From the NCBI RefSeq assembly GCF_047973035.1, contig NZ_JBKEBF010000019.1, forward strand, positions 65,042 through 129,041: a stretch of 64,000 nt of DNA, written 5' to 3'. The DNA is from Oleidesulfovibrio sp047973035 (lineage in GTDB: Bacteria > Desulfobacterota > Desulfovibrionia > Desulfovibrionales > Desulfovibrionaceae). The notes below the pieces were generated by a model. That model ran no database searches, was not told where the DNA came from, and saw nothing but the letters and a program-made list of their open reading frames with translations. Below, one piece after another: positions 8,649 to 18,181 of the stretch. Both the position numbers and the translations under genes were made by a program. Each line of letters starts with the position of its first letter. Within the stretch, counting starts at the first letter, position 1.

Positions 8649-9305
8649 TTACAGCGCCAGTTTAACCGGCACAGTATTCCATTCCACACACCGCCAGTAT
8701 TCCTCGGAAGCGTGCTTTTCAAATATACAAAGACCGCCTGTAGCAACTTTTATATCGTTATGTTTCGTAAAAAGAGCAAAATCACCCGTCAGGTACGGAG
8801 CAAAACGGATGATTCCGTTTGAGCTGACTATGAGCGCGGTGTAGTCGTCTTTATCACGAGCAGCGACAGATGATCCGATATTTTTCCACGTCCTGATAAG
8901 CTGTTCCGGGTCAACAACCCATCCGTCAGGTACGGTCCCGTTTTTGTTCCATGCTTCGATTATCAGCTTACCTGCTTCTGCATCGCCGCAGCCAAGGCGC
9001 AGCAGAACTTCATCCTCCGGCTTATTCTCATCCGGTCCGTAATCAATCTCGACAAAGTCGTCCATCACTTCCACAGGAACGTTACGCCCCAACTGCTCCA
9101 GTATGAATTCCTTTGTCTGCAGAGTACGCTTTAGCGGTGCTACATAAATCACATCGGGAATCAATTTTTTCTGAACCAAATACTTCCCGACAGCTTTGCT
9201 TCTCTCCCCTTCAACAAGCGGCAAATCGGTTCTTCCGCCGACTCTTGTCGGGGTTTCGCCTTTTCTGAAGGTATTTCCATGACGGACAATAATAATTCGC
9301 TTCAT
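8649..9305 (-). CDS. histidine phosphatase (phosphoglycerate mutase-like) family protein
   Basis: 218 residues from MKRIIIVRHG. The longer frame to 9338 adds 11 residues before the conserved start and is rejected. The RHG triad of the histidine phosphatase family is at residues 8-10, followed by GGRTDLPLVEGE near 25 and APLKRTLQTKEFI near 52. The usual second His near the C-terminus is not obvious: NGIIRFAPYL stands where GHG is common, so the catalytic set may be atypical. It follows the KdsB-like gene on the same strand with a 57-base gap, so a sugar-nucleotide or polysaccharide role is possible. Confidence 0.75.
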   Translation of the reverse strand: MKRIIIVRHGNTFRKGETPTRVGGRTDLPLVEGERSKAVGKYLVQKKLIPDVIYVAPLKRTLQTKEFILEQLGRNVPVEVMDDFVEIDYGPDENKPEDEVLLRLGCGDAEAGKLIIEAWNKNGTVPDGWVVDPEQLIRTWKNIGSSVAARDKDDYTALIVSSNGIIRFAPYLTGDFALFTKHNDIKVATGGLCIFEKHASEEYWRCVEWNTVPVKLAL

Positions 9306-9362
9306 GATGTCATGTAAAAAGTAACAAGTTAGATGCAAAAATTATGTTCTGGTACCAGAACA

Positions 9363-10181
9363 TTACAACGGAAATTCACCATATTTTTCTATCATCGCTT
9401 CCGCACGTAAAATATCTTCGGGCGAGTCCACTCCGGACATGGAGCCATAGCCTCTGTAGTCAACCTGAACCATCTTCACGGGCACGTTGTTATGCAGAAA
9501 CCGCATCTGCTCCAGACCTTCAAATTCTTCGTACGGAGAAACAGGCAACGTAAAATATTCCTTCAGCGCAGAGTATGTATACGCATACAGGCCGATATGC
9601 CGCTTCGCCGGAGACTGCGCCATCTTACTTCGCAAGGATTTTTCTTTCCGGATGGCCGGAATAATATTTTTGCTGAATGCAAGGGCGTAGCTCTCTTTAT
9701 CTACAACGACAGTCGTTCCTGAAAAAGGTGTGACTTTTTTGGCCTCGCGCAGTCTGTCCAGCTCATCCCAACTCAGTTGGATATACGGGGTCAGCACCTG
9801 TGCGTGAGGGTCGCGCTCCCAGGCGGTAATCAACTCTTCAATAAACCACGGGGGACAAAGCGGATTATCACCTTGCAGGTTTACAATCAGTTCCGGTGTA
9901 AAATCCAAAGCTCCAAGAGCATCCCAGCTTCTTTCCGTTCCGGACTGACAAGTTTCCGCTGTCATCGCCACGGGAACATTGTTTGTCCCGCAAAAATCCA
10001 CGATTCTGGAGTCATCAGTTGCAACAATATATGTGCAGTCTGTTCTGTTATCACAAACAGACTTTGCAATCATGGCAACGCGCGAAAGCATTTCCTTTCC
10101 TGCTATCAACTTAAGAGGCTTGCCGGGCAGACGGGTTGAGCCAAAACGCGCCGGAATAACAATTGCTATTTTATTTGCCAT
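9363..10181 (-). CDS. kdsB: KdsB-like CMP-sugar (3-deoxy-manno-octulosonate) cytidylyltransferase
   Basis: 272 residues with the nucleotidyltransferase opening IAIVIPARFGSTRLPGKPL (residues 5-23), TDDSRI near 56, SGTERSWDA near 81 and NLQGDNPLCPP near 100, and a C-terminal GVDSPEDILRAEAMI stretch. KdsB couples CTP to Kdo for lipopolysaccharide core synthesis. The QGDNP variant (usually QGDEP) and the phosphatase neighbour leave open that it activates a related sugar acid. Downstream of it lies the histidine phosphatase gene. Confidence 0.8.
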   Translation of the reverse strand: MANKIAIVIPARFGSTRLPGKPLKLIAGKEMLSRVAMIAKSVCDNRTDCTYIVATDDSRIVDFCGTNNVPVAMTAETCQSGTERSWDALGALDFTPELIVNLQGDNPLCPPWFIEELITAWERDPHAQVLTPYIQLSWDELDRLREAKKVTPFSGTTVVVDKESYALAFSKNIIPAIRKEKSLRSKMAQSPAKRHIGLYAYTYSALKEYFTLPVSPYEEFEGLEQMRFLHNNVPVKMVQVDYRGYGSMSGVDSPEDILRAEAMIEKYGEFPL

Positions 10182-10750
10182 AGTAACTTGCTCTTTTCAT
10201 ACTTGAAATATTCAGTGCCGGTCCCGTGCAGTTCACAAACGGGGCTACGCCAGCACATAATCTGAAAAATCCAACCTTCACGAATCCGGACAACAGACCA
10301 TAAGCAGAAACAGACCCGCAAGGGTTACAGCACTCACAGTTCGCCACAAGGCATCCAAAGTAGCCAGCAGCGTTACGCAACGGAAAGAGTTAGCCCTTTA
10401 TTTGCCGCGTTACGTCATGCCCCGAGTCAGGCGTCAGAAAATAGCCCCAACCCGCTCATTTATCAAACGCAACAATTCGCTTACTACTTTTTCCTTCCGG
10501 TTCCTTGAAGCAGTGCGGCGTTACCCACTAAATTCTCAAAAAATAACCAGACCTGCTCATTTTGTTCTCCGACAATCCGGCCACAGGCACAGAGTTATCC
10601 AGTATGGCCGATAGTATCTTTGCCAGCAGCACAACGCAGGTGGTCAACGCAATGTAAGACAATAAGCGAAGGCAACCACCGGAAGTTTTTGAAAGCCAGC
10701 AACATTGTTTGCGACAAAAAAGCTCATTTGCAACACAGCTTACCGCATAC
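10182..10750. other. intergenic region upstream of the kdsB-like gene
   Basis: About 570 bases with only short overlapping frames on both strands. No protein, RNA gene or long repeat could be supported. Confidence 0.5.
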
Positions 10751-10779
10751 AAAAAGCCGTCCGGCAAACCGGACGGCTT
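10751..10779 (-). terminator. terminator of the argG-argH transcript
   Basis: GCCGTCCGG and CCGGACGGC form a nine-base stem with a CAAA-type loop. On the minus strand it is followed by TTTTT, 34 bases past the argH stop. Confidence 0.9.
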
Positions 10780-10812
10780 CAATATTTTTAACAAAAGGCA
10801 AACAGCAAGTTG

Positions 10813-12195
10813 TTACCTTGCAAGCCATTCCTGCAGCACTGCAAGCTGCGTTGCCACAGACTGCGGACCGGTGCCGCCATGCGTACAACGTCGGTCAACG
10901 GCGGCTTTGTAATCAAGCACGGCAAACACGTCATCGCCGATAAGCTCTGATACTGAATGGAACTCTTCAAGAGTAAGGTCCTCAAGGCCCTTGTTCTTGT
11001 CTTCCGCCAGTGCAACAGCGTTGCCGGTGATGTGGTGTGCATCACGGAAAGGCACGCCCTTGCCCACCAGATAGTCGGCAAGTTCGGTCGCATTCAAAAA
11101 GCCGGACCTCAGAGCCTTTTCCATTCGGGCGGTATTAAACTTCAGCGCACGTACCATACCGGCCATAATCTCAAGCGAAGCGGAAACCGTGCGGTCAGTA
11201 TCAATAAAGGGTTCTTTATCTTCCTGAAGGTCACGGTTGTAAGTCATGGGCAGTCCTTTAAGAGTGGTCAGCAGCGACATCAGGCCGCCGTATACTCTGC
11301 CGGTTTTACCGCGCATGATTTCTGCAACATCGGGATTCTTTTTCTGCGGCATGATGCTGGAGCCGGTGGCATACGCATCAGGCAGGAAAATGTACCCGAA
11401 GTTGGGATTCGCCCAGATGATGATTTCTTCACACAGGCGTGACATATGCGCCATGATCAGCGAACCGCAGAACTGTGCTTCCAGTGCAAAGTCTCTGTCG
11501 GAAACGGCATCCATGGAGTTATTAAACACGCCGTACATATCCAGCTCTTCTGCAACTGAGTGCGGATCAAGCGGATAGGTAGTGCCTGCCAGCGCAGCAG
11601 CGCCAAGGGGACACACACGGGCACGTTTGTCGCAATCTGCCAGACGGTCAAAGTCGCGGCGCAGCATCCACGCATAGGCCAGCAGGTGCTGGGCAAGGCT
11701 TACAGGTTGAGCGGCCTGCAAATGCGTACAACCGGGCAGCAGCGTTTCCTTATGTTCTTGCGCCTGAGCGGTCAGCGCTGCAATAACGCCGCCGATAAGC
11801 TGCTGCCACTGGCGGATTCTGTCAGAAACAAACAGCCTGAAGTCCAGCGCGACCTGATCGTTACGGCTGCGGCCGGTGTGCAGACGCCGACCGGCATCTC
11901 CTACCAGTTGCGTCAGCCTGCTTTCGATATTCATGTGAACGTCTTCCATTTCGGTACGCCACACAAACTCTCCGGATTCAATCTCCGCGCGGATCTGTTC
12001 CAGACCTTCTGCAATGCGTTCTGCATCTTCAGCGGAAATTACGCCCTGACGCGCCAGCATACGGGCATGAGCCTTGGAACCGGCAATATCCTGCGCGTAC
12101 AGCGCACGGTCATACGAGACGGACTCGGTGTATTCCTCCACCAATCCGGCGGTACGTTCGCGAAAACGCCCGCCCCACAGCTTGCCCGCAGTCAT
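10813..12195 (-). CDS. argH: argininosuccinate lyase
   Basis: 460 residues. ArgH splits argininosuccinate into arginine and fumarate, the last step of arginine synthesis. The start is the ATG at 12195 (MTAGKLWGGRF, the family N-terminus), one base after the argG stop; the ribosome binding site GAGAGAGG lies in the last argG codons, so the two are translationally coupled. The fumarase/aspartase superfamily signature GSSIMPQKKNPD is near residue 277, and TGRSRNDQVALD near 108 is the substrate-binding stretch. A strong terminator follows. Confidence 0.97.
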   Translation of the reverse strand: MTAGKLWGGRFRERTAGLVEEYTESVSYDRALYAQDIAGSKAHARMLARQGVISAEDAERIAEGLEQIRAEIESGEFVWRTEMEDVHMNIESRLTQLVGDAGRRLHTGRSRNDQVALDFRLFVSDRIRQWQQLIGGVIAALTAQAQEHKETLLPGCTHLQAAQPVSLAQHLLAYAWMLRRDFDRLADCDKRARVCPLGAAALAGTTYPLDPHSVAEELDMYGVFNNSMDAVSDRDFALEAQFCGSLIMAHMSRLCEEIIIWANPNFGYIFLPDAYATGSSIMPQKKNPDVAEIMRGKTGRVYGGLMSLLTTLKGLPMTYNRDLQEDKEPFIDTDRTVSASLEIMAGMVRALKFNTARMEKALRSGFLNATELADYLVGKGVPFRDAHHITGNAVALAEDKNKGLEDLTLEEFHSVSELIGDDVFAVLDYKAAVDRRCTHGGTGPQSVATQLAVLQEWLAR

Positions 12196-12196
12196 G

Positions 12197-13405
12197 CTAG
12201 CCTCTCTCTTTTTTGCTGTAGCCAAGAATACGCAGGCTGTTCAGACGGATAAATCCGGCAGCATCAGCCTGATTGTATACTTCGTCCTCTTCAAAAGTCG
12301 CCAGATCGGCACGGTACAGCGAGAAGGGAGACTTACGGCCAACAGGAACCACGTTGCCCTTGTACAGCTTTACACGCACGGTGCCGGTAACAGTTTCCTG
12401 AGTCTTATCAATAAGAGCCTGCAGGGCCTCACGCTCCGGCGCAAACCAGAAACCGTTGTACACGGCAGCGGCATAGCGGGGAATCAAACTGTCGCGCAGG
12501 TGCATTTCTTCACGGTCAAGGCAGATACCTTCAAGATCGCGGTGCGCAGCATGCAGAATGGTTCCGCCGGGGGTTTCGTACACGCCGCGGGACTTCATGC
12601 CCACAAAGCGGTTTTCAACCATATCAAGACGGCCGACACCATGCTTTCCGCCCACGGTGTTCAGGGTCTTCATGATGATGGCGGGAGACATCTTTTCACC
12701 ATTAATGGCAACGGGGTTGCCTTTTTCAAAGTCGATGGTGATGTATTCCGCTTCATCGGGAGCCTGCTCAACCGGAACAGCCATGATGTAGCTGCCGGGG
12801 CCGGGTTCGTTCCACGGATCTTCCAGCTCGCCGCCTTCAAAACTGCAATGCAGCATGTTTCTGTCCATGCTATAGAGTTTGCGGTTTCCGGCAGAGATAA
12901 CAGGAATGCCGTTTTCTTCAGCAAAATTCAAAAGGTCGGTACGAGAGCGGAAGTCCCACTCACGCCACGGTGCAATGGTCTTCAGCGAAGGATCAAGCGC
13001 AGCGGTTGCCAGCTCGAAACGCACCTGATCGTTACCTTTGCCGGTGGCACCATGAGCAACAGCCTGTGCTCCTTCAGCATGTGCGATTTCCACCAGACGC
13101 TTGGTGATAAGCGGACGGGCAATAGAGGTGCCCAGCAGGTAGCGACCTTCGTACACGGCACTGGCGCGCATCATGGGAAAAATGAAGTCACGGGCAAACT
13201 CTTCGCGCAGGTCTTCAACAAACGCCTTGGTAGCGCCGGTACGCAGCGCTTTTTCATCCACGCCGTCGAGGTCTTCTTCCTGCCCGAGGTCTGCAGTCAG
13301 CGTGACCACTTCGCAATCGTACGTTTTGGCAATCCATTTCAGAATAACCGATGTATCCAGCCCGCCGGAGTAGGCAAGCACAACCTTTTTGATTTCCTTA
13401 CCCAT
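12197..13405 (-). CDS. argG: argininosuccinate synthase
   Basis: 402 residues, the normal length. It joins citrulline and aspartate with ATP. The PP-loop AYSGGLDTSVI is at residues 10-20, and GATGKGNDQVRFEL near 118 and the SMDRN motif near 178 are characteristic. It is the first gene of argG-argH, and argF lies 138 bases upstream on the same strand. A GGTAAGGT sequence before the ATG serves as ribosome binding site. Confidence 0.97.
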   Translation of the reverse strand: MGKEIKKVVLAYSGGLDTSVILKWIAKTYDCEVVTLTADLGQEEDLDGVDEKALRTGATKAFVEDLREEFARDFIFPMMRASAVYEGRYLLGTSIARPLITKRLVEIAHAEGAQAVAHGATGKGNDQVRFELATAALDPSLKTIAPWREWDFRSRTDLLNFAEENGIPVISAGNRKLYSMDRNMLHCSFEGGELEDPWNEPGPGSYIMAVPVEQAPDEAEYITIDFEKGNPVAINGEKMSPAIIMKTLNTVGGKHGVGRLDMVENRFVGMKSRGVYETPGGTILHAAHRDLEGICLDREEMHLRDSLIPRYAAAVYNGFWFAPEREALQALIDKTQETVTGTVRVKLYKGNVVPVGRKSPFSLYRADLATFEEDEVYNQADAAGFIRLNSLRILGYSKKERG

Positions 13406-13454
13406 GATATACCTTACCTGAGTCTGATTTTTGTTCTTGAGAAAACGTCTGCCG

Positions 13455-13488
13455 TTTTCACGGAAAACGGGGCGCGGTGGCGCCCCGT
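13455..13488 (-). terminator. GC-rich hairpin between argF and argG
   Basis: GGGGCGC and GCGCCCC around a short loop, followed on the minus strand by GTTTTCC and then a second small hairpin (CCGTTTTC/GAAAACGG). It could end argF transcription or partly attenuate argG. It is not a classical T-run terminator. Confidence 0.4.
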
Positions 13489-13543
13489 AATAATCTGATT
13501 GTCATTGGCACGGCCGCCAGCAGGCGCGCCGGACACAAAAAAA

Positions 13544-14446
13544 CTACTGCGCCATCACCCACTCGATAAGAGCTTTCTGCATGTGCAGACGGTTTTCCGC
13601 CTGATCCCATACAATGGATGCGGGGCTTTCAAATACTTCTTCGCTCACTTCCTCACCCCTGTGTGCGGGCAGGCAGTGCATAAATTTGGCGTCAGGAGCT
13701 GCCAGTGCCATAAGCTTATCGTTTACGCAATAGCCCTCAAAAGCCGCCTCGCGTTTTTTCTGTTCTTCTTCCTGTCCCATAGAGGCCCAGACGTCAGTGT
13801 TTACATAATGAGCGCCCTCCACCGCCATTTCCGGATCATGTGTCAGGAAGATTTTGGCACCAGCCTGCATAGCCAGAGCCAGCAGGTTTTTATCAGGCTC
13901 GTAGCCTTCGGGGAAGGCCATAAACAGCTCGAACTTAAAGAAGATGGCAGCTTCAATCCACGAGTTTGCCATGTTGTTACCGTCGCCTATCCATGCAACG
14001 CGAACGTTTTCAATGTCAGGGGTACGCTCGTAAATGGTCAGCATATCGCTCATTACCTGACAGGGATGACCTTCGTCGGTAAGGGCATTGATAACAGGAA
14101 TACTACCGTATTCCACCAGTTCTTCGATTTTTTCCTGCCCGAAAGTACGCACAATCATAAGATCATTGTACCGCGAAAGCACCCGTGCAGTATCACGAAG
14201 CGGTTCTGAACGCCCCAGCTGACTTTCAGCCGGAGTCATGAAAATTGTTTTACCGCCCAGCTGGTATACTGCGGTTTCAAAGGAAACACGCGTACGGGTG
14301 GAAGCTTTTTCAAACAGCATGATGGCGCTTTTACCTTCCAGCAGACTGCTTCGGTAGTCAGCGTCTTTCATCTCTTTAGCGCGGCGCAGAACGTCCCATG
14401 CCGATTGATATCCAAGATCCCGAATTTGCGTAAAGTGCTTCGTCAT
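13544..14446 (-). CDS. argF: ornithine carbamoyltransferase
   Basis: 300 residues from MTKHFTQI, with an AAAGGAA ribosome binding site. The longer frame to 14500 is rejected. It makes citrulline from ornithine and carbamoyl phosphate. The carbamoyl-phosphate loop STRTRVSFE is near residue 50 and the ornithine-loop HCLPAHRG near 262; HPCQ appears as EGHPCQVMSD near 128. It lies upstream of argG-argH on the same strand and completes an ornithine-to-arginine block. Confidence 0.96.
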   Translation of the reverse strand: MTKHFTQIRDLGYQSAWDVLRRAKEMKDADYRSSLLEGKSAIMLFEKASTRTRVSFETAVYQLGGKTIFMTPAESQLGRSEPLRDTARVLSRYNDLMIVRTFGQEKIEELVEYGSIPVINALTDEGHPCQVMSDMLTIYERTPDIENVRVAWIGDGNNMANSWIEAAIFFKFELFMAFPEGYEPDKNLLALAMQAGAKIFLTHDPEMAVEGAHYVNTDVWASMGQEEEQKKREAAFEGYCVNDKLMALAAPDAKFMHCLPAHRGEEVSEEVFESPASIVWDQAENRLHMQKALIEWVMAQ

Positions 14447-14631
14447 GGCCGTTCCTTTGTGGTTGTGTGCTGCTACGAACTGATATGAGCCCTCATCCAA
14501 AAGAAACTTTTAGGACCAAAACCAAGAGTTTGTAAAGTGAAGTCCTTTGCAACTTTTTCTGCCTCAGGCACTTGCACATGAGACTTTTCTGTGTGAAGTA
14601 ATTTTTGTCGCAAAATTCGGAGGTTTGACGC

Positions 14632-15009
14632 ATGGCGACCATTATTATCGCCGATGACGATCCGGTAACCCGGACAACGTTGTCCATTATGCTTGAGGAT
14701 GAGGGACACGAGGTATTTGAAGCTGGAGACAGCGCCGAAACCTTGAACCTTTTGGAAGACACTGAGGTACATCTGGTTTTCATGGATATGGTGCTGCCGG
14801 ACTGCGAACCCGGAGAAGGCATCACAGTTGTGAAAAACACCGCACCCGACGCCACCATCATTGCCATGACAGGGCAGCCGGAATCCGGCTCGCTGTCTGT
14901 GCTGGCAAAGAATGCGGGTTGTAAAGAGTGCCTCATCAAACCCTTTGAAAAAAACAGAGTGCTTGCCCTGACACGCAAACTGCTTGCAGCCCGCGGCCAT
15001 AGGGTATAG
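14632..15009 (+). CDS. single-domain response regulator (CheY-like receiver)
   Basis: 125 residues, one receiver domain and no output domain. The acidic pocket DDD is at residues 8-10, the phosphoacceptor Asp in VFMDMVLPD near 51, the switch Thr in AMTGQ near 84 and the Lys in LIKPF near 105. It can be phosphorylated by a histidine kinase not present here and must act through a protein partner. A CGGAGG ribosome binding site precedes the ATG. It is divergent from argF and followed by a hairpin. Confidence 0.9.
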   Translation: MATIIIADDDPVTRTTLSIMLEDEGHEVFEAGDSAETLNLLEDTEVHLVFMDMVLPDCEPGEGITVVKNTAPDATIIAMTGQPESGSLSVLAKNAGCKECLIKPFEKNRVLALTRKLLAARGHRV

Positions 15010-15039
15010 TCCGCTCCTCTCCATTTTTCTTTATCTGTG

Positions 15040-15065
15040 CGGCCTTTCTGCCAGCGGAAAGGCCG
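15040..15065 (+). terminator. hairpin after the receiver gene
   Basis: CGGCCTTTC and GAAAGGCCG form a perfect nine-base stem, followed by a moderately T-rich stretch. Confidence 0.6.
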
Positions 15066-15152
15066 TTATAGATTTCTTTGCGCTTTTTTCTGCTTCGGTT
15101 GCAAAAGAGGCGAGAGTACCACAATAAAAAGCCCACTGCCTTGACCTGCACC

Positions 15153-16145
15153 ATGAACTGTGCTCAAAGTCCTCCAATCATGTTTACCCAATCAACCACT
15201 TCGCACAGGGAAAACGCTTCCCGACGCGATGTCAGTATACTTATTCCCGCTTACAAGCCCGACTGGTTCACAGATTGCGTGGAAAGCGCGCTTGCTCAGA
15301 CATGGCCTGTAAAAGAAGTCATCATTTCAGACGATTGCCCCACAAACGCCATCGCTGATGCTGTCAGACCGTATCTGGCAGACAGCCGTGTGCGCTACGT
15401 CCGTAATGAATCACCGCTTGGCCCCTGCGGTAATTACCTGCGGCTGGCACAGCTGTGCTCTACACGCTGGCTTAAATTTCTTGATGATGATGACGTACTT
15501 CTGCCGGACGGACTGGAAAAGCTGATGGCGCACACCTTCGGGAAAACAGCAGTGGTCACAGGTGCTTGCACCTTAGTGCACGAAGACGGCAGCCGTAGTG
15601 TCATGACCCCAGAAACGCCGGAAACGGTTAATGGCCGCAGACACTTCGTACAATCCAGCCGCCGCCCGCCCGAAGGGCTTTTTTCACGCATGTTGTTCCG
15701 TGACGATGTAGTGGCTTCCGTTCTGGAAACACCACTGCCGCCCGCCATGATCAGTCTGGACGAAATGCTGGGGTTCATCGCCGCATTTTATGGTGACGCG
15801 GCATACGAACATACCCCTGTGTGCGAATATCGTCTTTCCGAATCCGGCTATTCACGCATTAACGCACCGCAAGTTCTGCTGGACGATATGGTGTGTGTAA
15901 CCGTGCCCTTCAGCATGGCTGCCGAGCGCAAATTTCTGCTTCCCAAAGAGCTTGAAGAATGGCGGATTAACACTCTTGGGCAATACACCCGCAGATGCAT
16001 AGATAAATACATCCAGCTACGCGATTTTACCGGAATGCGTGAGTTTCTGCGTCTGATGCGTGAAGAGTTCGGTACGCTGGACACCATGCGCTGTGCCGCC
16101 ACTCTGGAAATGGGACGAGCATTTTTAAAACGCTTGTTCAGGTAA
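15153..16145 (+). CDS. family 2 glycosyltransferase
   Basis: 330 residues from the ATG at 15153; the ATG at 15180 is an equal alternative and the TTG at 15078 is unlikely. The GT-A fold starts with SILIPAYKPDWFTDCVESALAQTW, and the nucleotide-sugar/metal motif is LKFLDDDDVLLPDG (DDD near residue 135). No membrane segment is seen. The acceptor and sugar are unknown. The gene stands alone between the receiver and the UPF0280 gene. Confidence 0.85.
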   Translation: MNCAQSPPIMFTQSTTSHRENASRRDVSILIPAYKPDWFTDCVESALAQTWPVKEVIISDDCPTNAIADAVRPYLADSRVRYVRNESPLGPCGNYLRLAQLCSTRWLKFLDDDDVLLPDGLEKLMAHTFGKTAVVTGACTLVHEDGSRSVMTPETPETVNGRRHFVQSSRRPPEGLFSRMLFRDDVVASVLETPLPPAMISLDEMLGFIAAFYGDAAYEHTPVCEYRLSESGYSRINAPQVLLDDMVCVTVPFSMAAERKFLLPKELEEWRINTLGQYTRRCIDKYIQLRDFTGMREFLRLMREEFGTLDTMRCAATLEMGRAFLKRLFR

Positions 16146-16344
16146 GCCATAACACTGCCGCAATCCGGCAGGTTATCTAAAATTATTCTGGTAGCGGGCG
16201 TCCGGTTTTCAGCTCAAGCTTTTTACCCCATGCCGCATTTTCACTGGCACAAAAAGGCTACCGCTTTTCAGGGCACTGCCGTTCCAGACAGTTGGTCCTC
16301 ATCTAGACAATGCACGTTATAAACAGCGCACTGACATTATGCAC

Positions 16345-16368
16345 GTCAGCGGTTACATCACCGCTGAC
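16345..16368. other. perfect 9-base inverted repeat in the gap before the UPF0280 gene
   Basis: GTCAGCGGT (16345-16353) and ACCGCTGAC (16360-16368) pair around six bases without a T-tract; it may be an operator or a leader hairpin. Apart from this, the gap 16146-16568 shows nothing. Confidence 0.4.
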
Positions 16369-16568
16369 GCACCTGACCCAATCCTGAGCTGACAATCTTT
16401 GCTGAAGCAATTGGTTACATAGCACAGCACGGCCGCTGCGCGGCAAACTAGCCAGTAGCGGCAGGAACGCAGTGCTCCATCTCGCAGCATCTCCTTCAAA
16501 AAAAGCTCTCATTGCTTCCAGAGCCTAAGCCACTTGCAGGGGGCAGCTACGCATCGTATACAAGGCCC

Positions 16569-17363
16569 ATGTCCGCAACATCCGCTACCCATCGCATACA
16601 CACAAGTCCCCTTCGTCACTACCGCAAGCAGCACTCCACGAGCAAAGGGAATGTTTCTTTTCAGGTAGTGCTGGAAGAAACGGATCTCTGGATTACTGCT
16701 CCAAAACTGATGCAGGAAGAAGCAGCAAAGCTAGTGCGCACTCTGCGGGGTCAGATAGTTTCATGGATTGCTATCTGCCCTTCTTTTGCCCACAGCCTGA
16801 CACCTGTTGAAGTACCGGAACATGCCCCCGAAGTGGTAAGACGTATGGCAGCCGGAGCGGCGCTTCTTGAAGTCGGCCCCATGGCTGCTGTAGCCGGAAC
16901 CGTCGCGCAGATGGTTGCAGAAGGGCTGTTACGGCTTCTGCAGAAGCGTGCAGAAAAAAACTGCAGTAAGCAGTTTGATATTCTTGTTGAAAACGGCGGA
17001 GACATTTTTATGTTTTCACCACACCCGCGCACTGTAGGACTTCTTCCCGACCCTGAATCCGACTCTGTCATCGGTCTGGTTATTCCGGCAGAGGCTATGC
17101 CGCTTTCAGTATGTTCCTCATCTGCAACCATCGGCCATTCGCTAAGTCTGGGAACGGGAGATCTGGTCAGCGTCGTTGCAAGCGATGCCAGCATAGCAGA
17201 TGCCGCCGCAACGGCCTTTTGCAATATGCTGAAAAATGCAGATGATGTTACACGCGTGACAGACCGTGCAGCGCAGCTGCAGGCTCATGGTATTCGTGCC
17301 GTTTTTGCTCAGTGCGCCGGTAAAATCGGCGTATGGGGTGATATCGAACTGACGGCAATATGA
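16569..17363 (+). CDS. UPF0280 (ApbE-like) family protein
   Basis: 264 residues from the ATG at 16569; the TTG at 16512 is less likely. The family hallmark region GPMAAVAGTVAQMVAEGLL is near residue 105, followed by DILVENGGDIF, then SSATIGHSLSLGTGDLVSVVASDASIADAAATAF, the flavin-transferase-like core shared with ApbE. The biochemical function is unestablished in this family, though a link to FAD or flavin transfer is often proposed. The stop overlaps the first base of a very strong hairpin. Confidence 0.85.
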   Translation: MSATSATHRIHTSPLRHYRKQHSTSKGNVSFQVVLEETDLWITAPKLMQEEAAKLVRTLRGQIVSWIAICPSFAHSLTPVEVPEHAPEVVRRMAAGAALLEVGPMAAVAGTVAQMVAEGLLRLLQKRAEKNCSKQFDILVENGGDIFMFSPHPRTVGLLPDPESDSVIGLVIPAEAMPLSVCSSSATIGHSLSLGTGDLVSVVASDASIADAAATAFCNMLKNADDVTRVTDRAAQLQAHGIRAVFAQCAGKIGVWGDIELTAI

Positions 17364-17413
17364 CACAAACGGTGCGGTGCACCCATGCCATGAGAGCACC
17401 GCACCGTTTGTGT
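17363..17413. terminator. 18-base perfect stem between convergent genes
   Basis: The arms 17363-17380 and 17396-17413 are exactly complementary around a 15-base loop. It lies between the convergent UPF0280 and coiled-coil genes. Its position suggests a bidirectional transcription barrier, although no long T-run follows. Confidence 0.65.
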
Positions 17414-17446
17414 GGCAGACAGTCTGCCGCAAAATTTGTCAGCGTA

Positions 17447-18181
17447 TCAGCTTTCCAGCCCGTCTTTGATGCTCTTAAAAAGAGCCAGAAGAAAGTTTTC
17501 CGGCACAACGTCGCCGTCGATGCGCAACCTGCACAACTGTGTAACAGTATTGCCGCTGGGTGTAGTTGTGCGGGCAACACGCAGTTCGTGTTCGTGTTTC
17601 TGGCTTCCATCTGCGTCCTGAGAATTAATCACCAGCATCCACTGTTCCTTATCCCGGCGCCATTCCATGCTACGCACTTTCTGCGAACCGGCGTTTCGCT
17701 CTATCAGGCTTATAAGCATGGCAAGCGTAAAGGGCTTTCCCCTGCCCACAACACCTATGTATTCTTCGCCGCGATGGATAACCAGAGGTCTGCCTAAAAA
17801 CGACGCAGGAGGTTTGATGCCTGCGCCGCGCGAACCGTCAGCCTTTCTTTCCTGCCTTGCAGAACCAGCCTGTTCGGTACGGGTGCCAAACCCTGCATTT
17901 TCTCTGTACGTTGTTTTTTCTGTACGCAGAAACTCAATCTGCTTTTCAAGTTCGGCAATTTTCTGCCTGTGCTGCTGCGCCTGCTGTTCACGCTCGTTAC
18001 GCAACAAGGCCACCTCGCGCCGCAACGACTGAATTTCTTCACGAAAACCTGCCTGCGCTTCAAGAACGCCGGACATTTTTTCCAGAACACCGGATAATTC
18101 CTGCACAAAGCTGCCTGCTTCCGCCTCTGCCTTAAAGAAAAAAACCGGAAGCCCCCGTCTGCACTCCGGGCCCGTATGCAC
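17447..18181 (-). CDS. coiled-coil protein, probable C-terminal part of the MerR-like gene upstream
   Basis: 244 residues if started at GTG 18181, but the N-terminus reads as a continuation rather than a true start. Residues 25-95 are a strong Glu/Arg/Gln coiled coil (FREEIQSLRREVALLRNEREQQ and onward), followed by a basic linker and a globular region with EYIGVVGRGKPFTLAMLISLIERNAGS. No ribosome binding site is obvious, and the frame overlaps the end of the MerR-like frame by 50 bases in the +1 phase. The best model is one protein, HTH plus coiled coil plus C-terminal domain, split by a one-base difference at a T7 run near 18137-18143. Confidence 0.6.
   Translation of the reverse strand: MHTGPECRRGLPVFFFKAEAEAGSFVQELSGVLEKMSGVLEAQAGFREEIQSLRREVALLRNEREQQAQQHRQKIAELEKQIEFLRTEKTTYRENAGFGTRTEQAGSARQERKADGSRGAGIKPPASFLGRPLVIHRGEEYIGVVGRGKPFTLAMLISLIERNAGSQKVRSMEWRRDKEQWMLVINSQDADGSQKHEHELRVARTTTPSGNTVTQLCRLRIDGDVVPENFLLALFKSIKDGLES

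Noticed and set aside
12074..13498. 474-codon plus-strand frame opposite argG
   Set aside because: Shadow of argG codon bias on the other strand; argG is certain.
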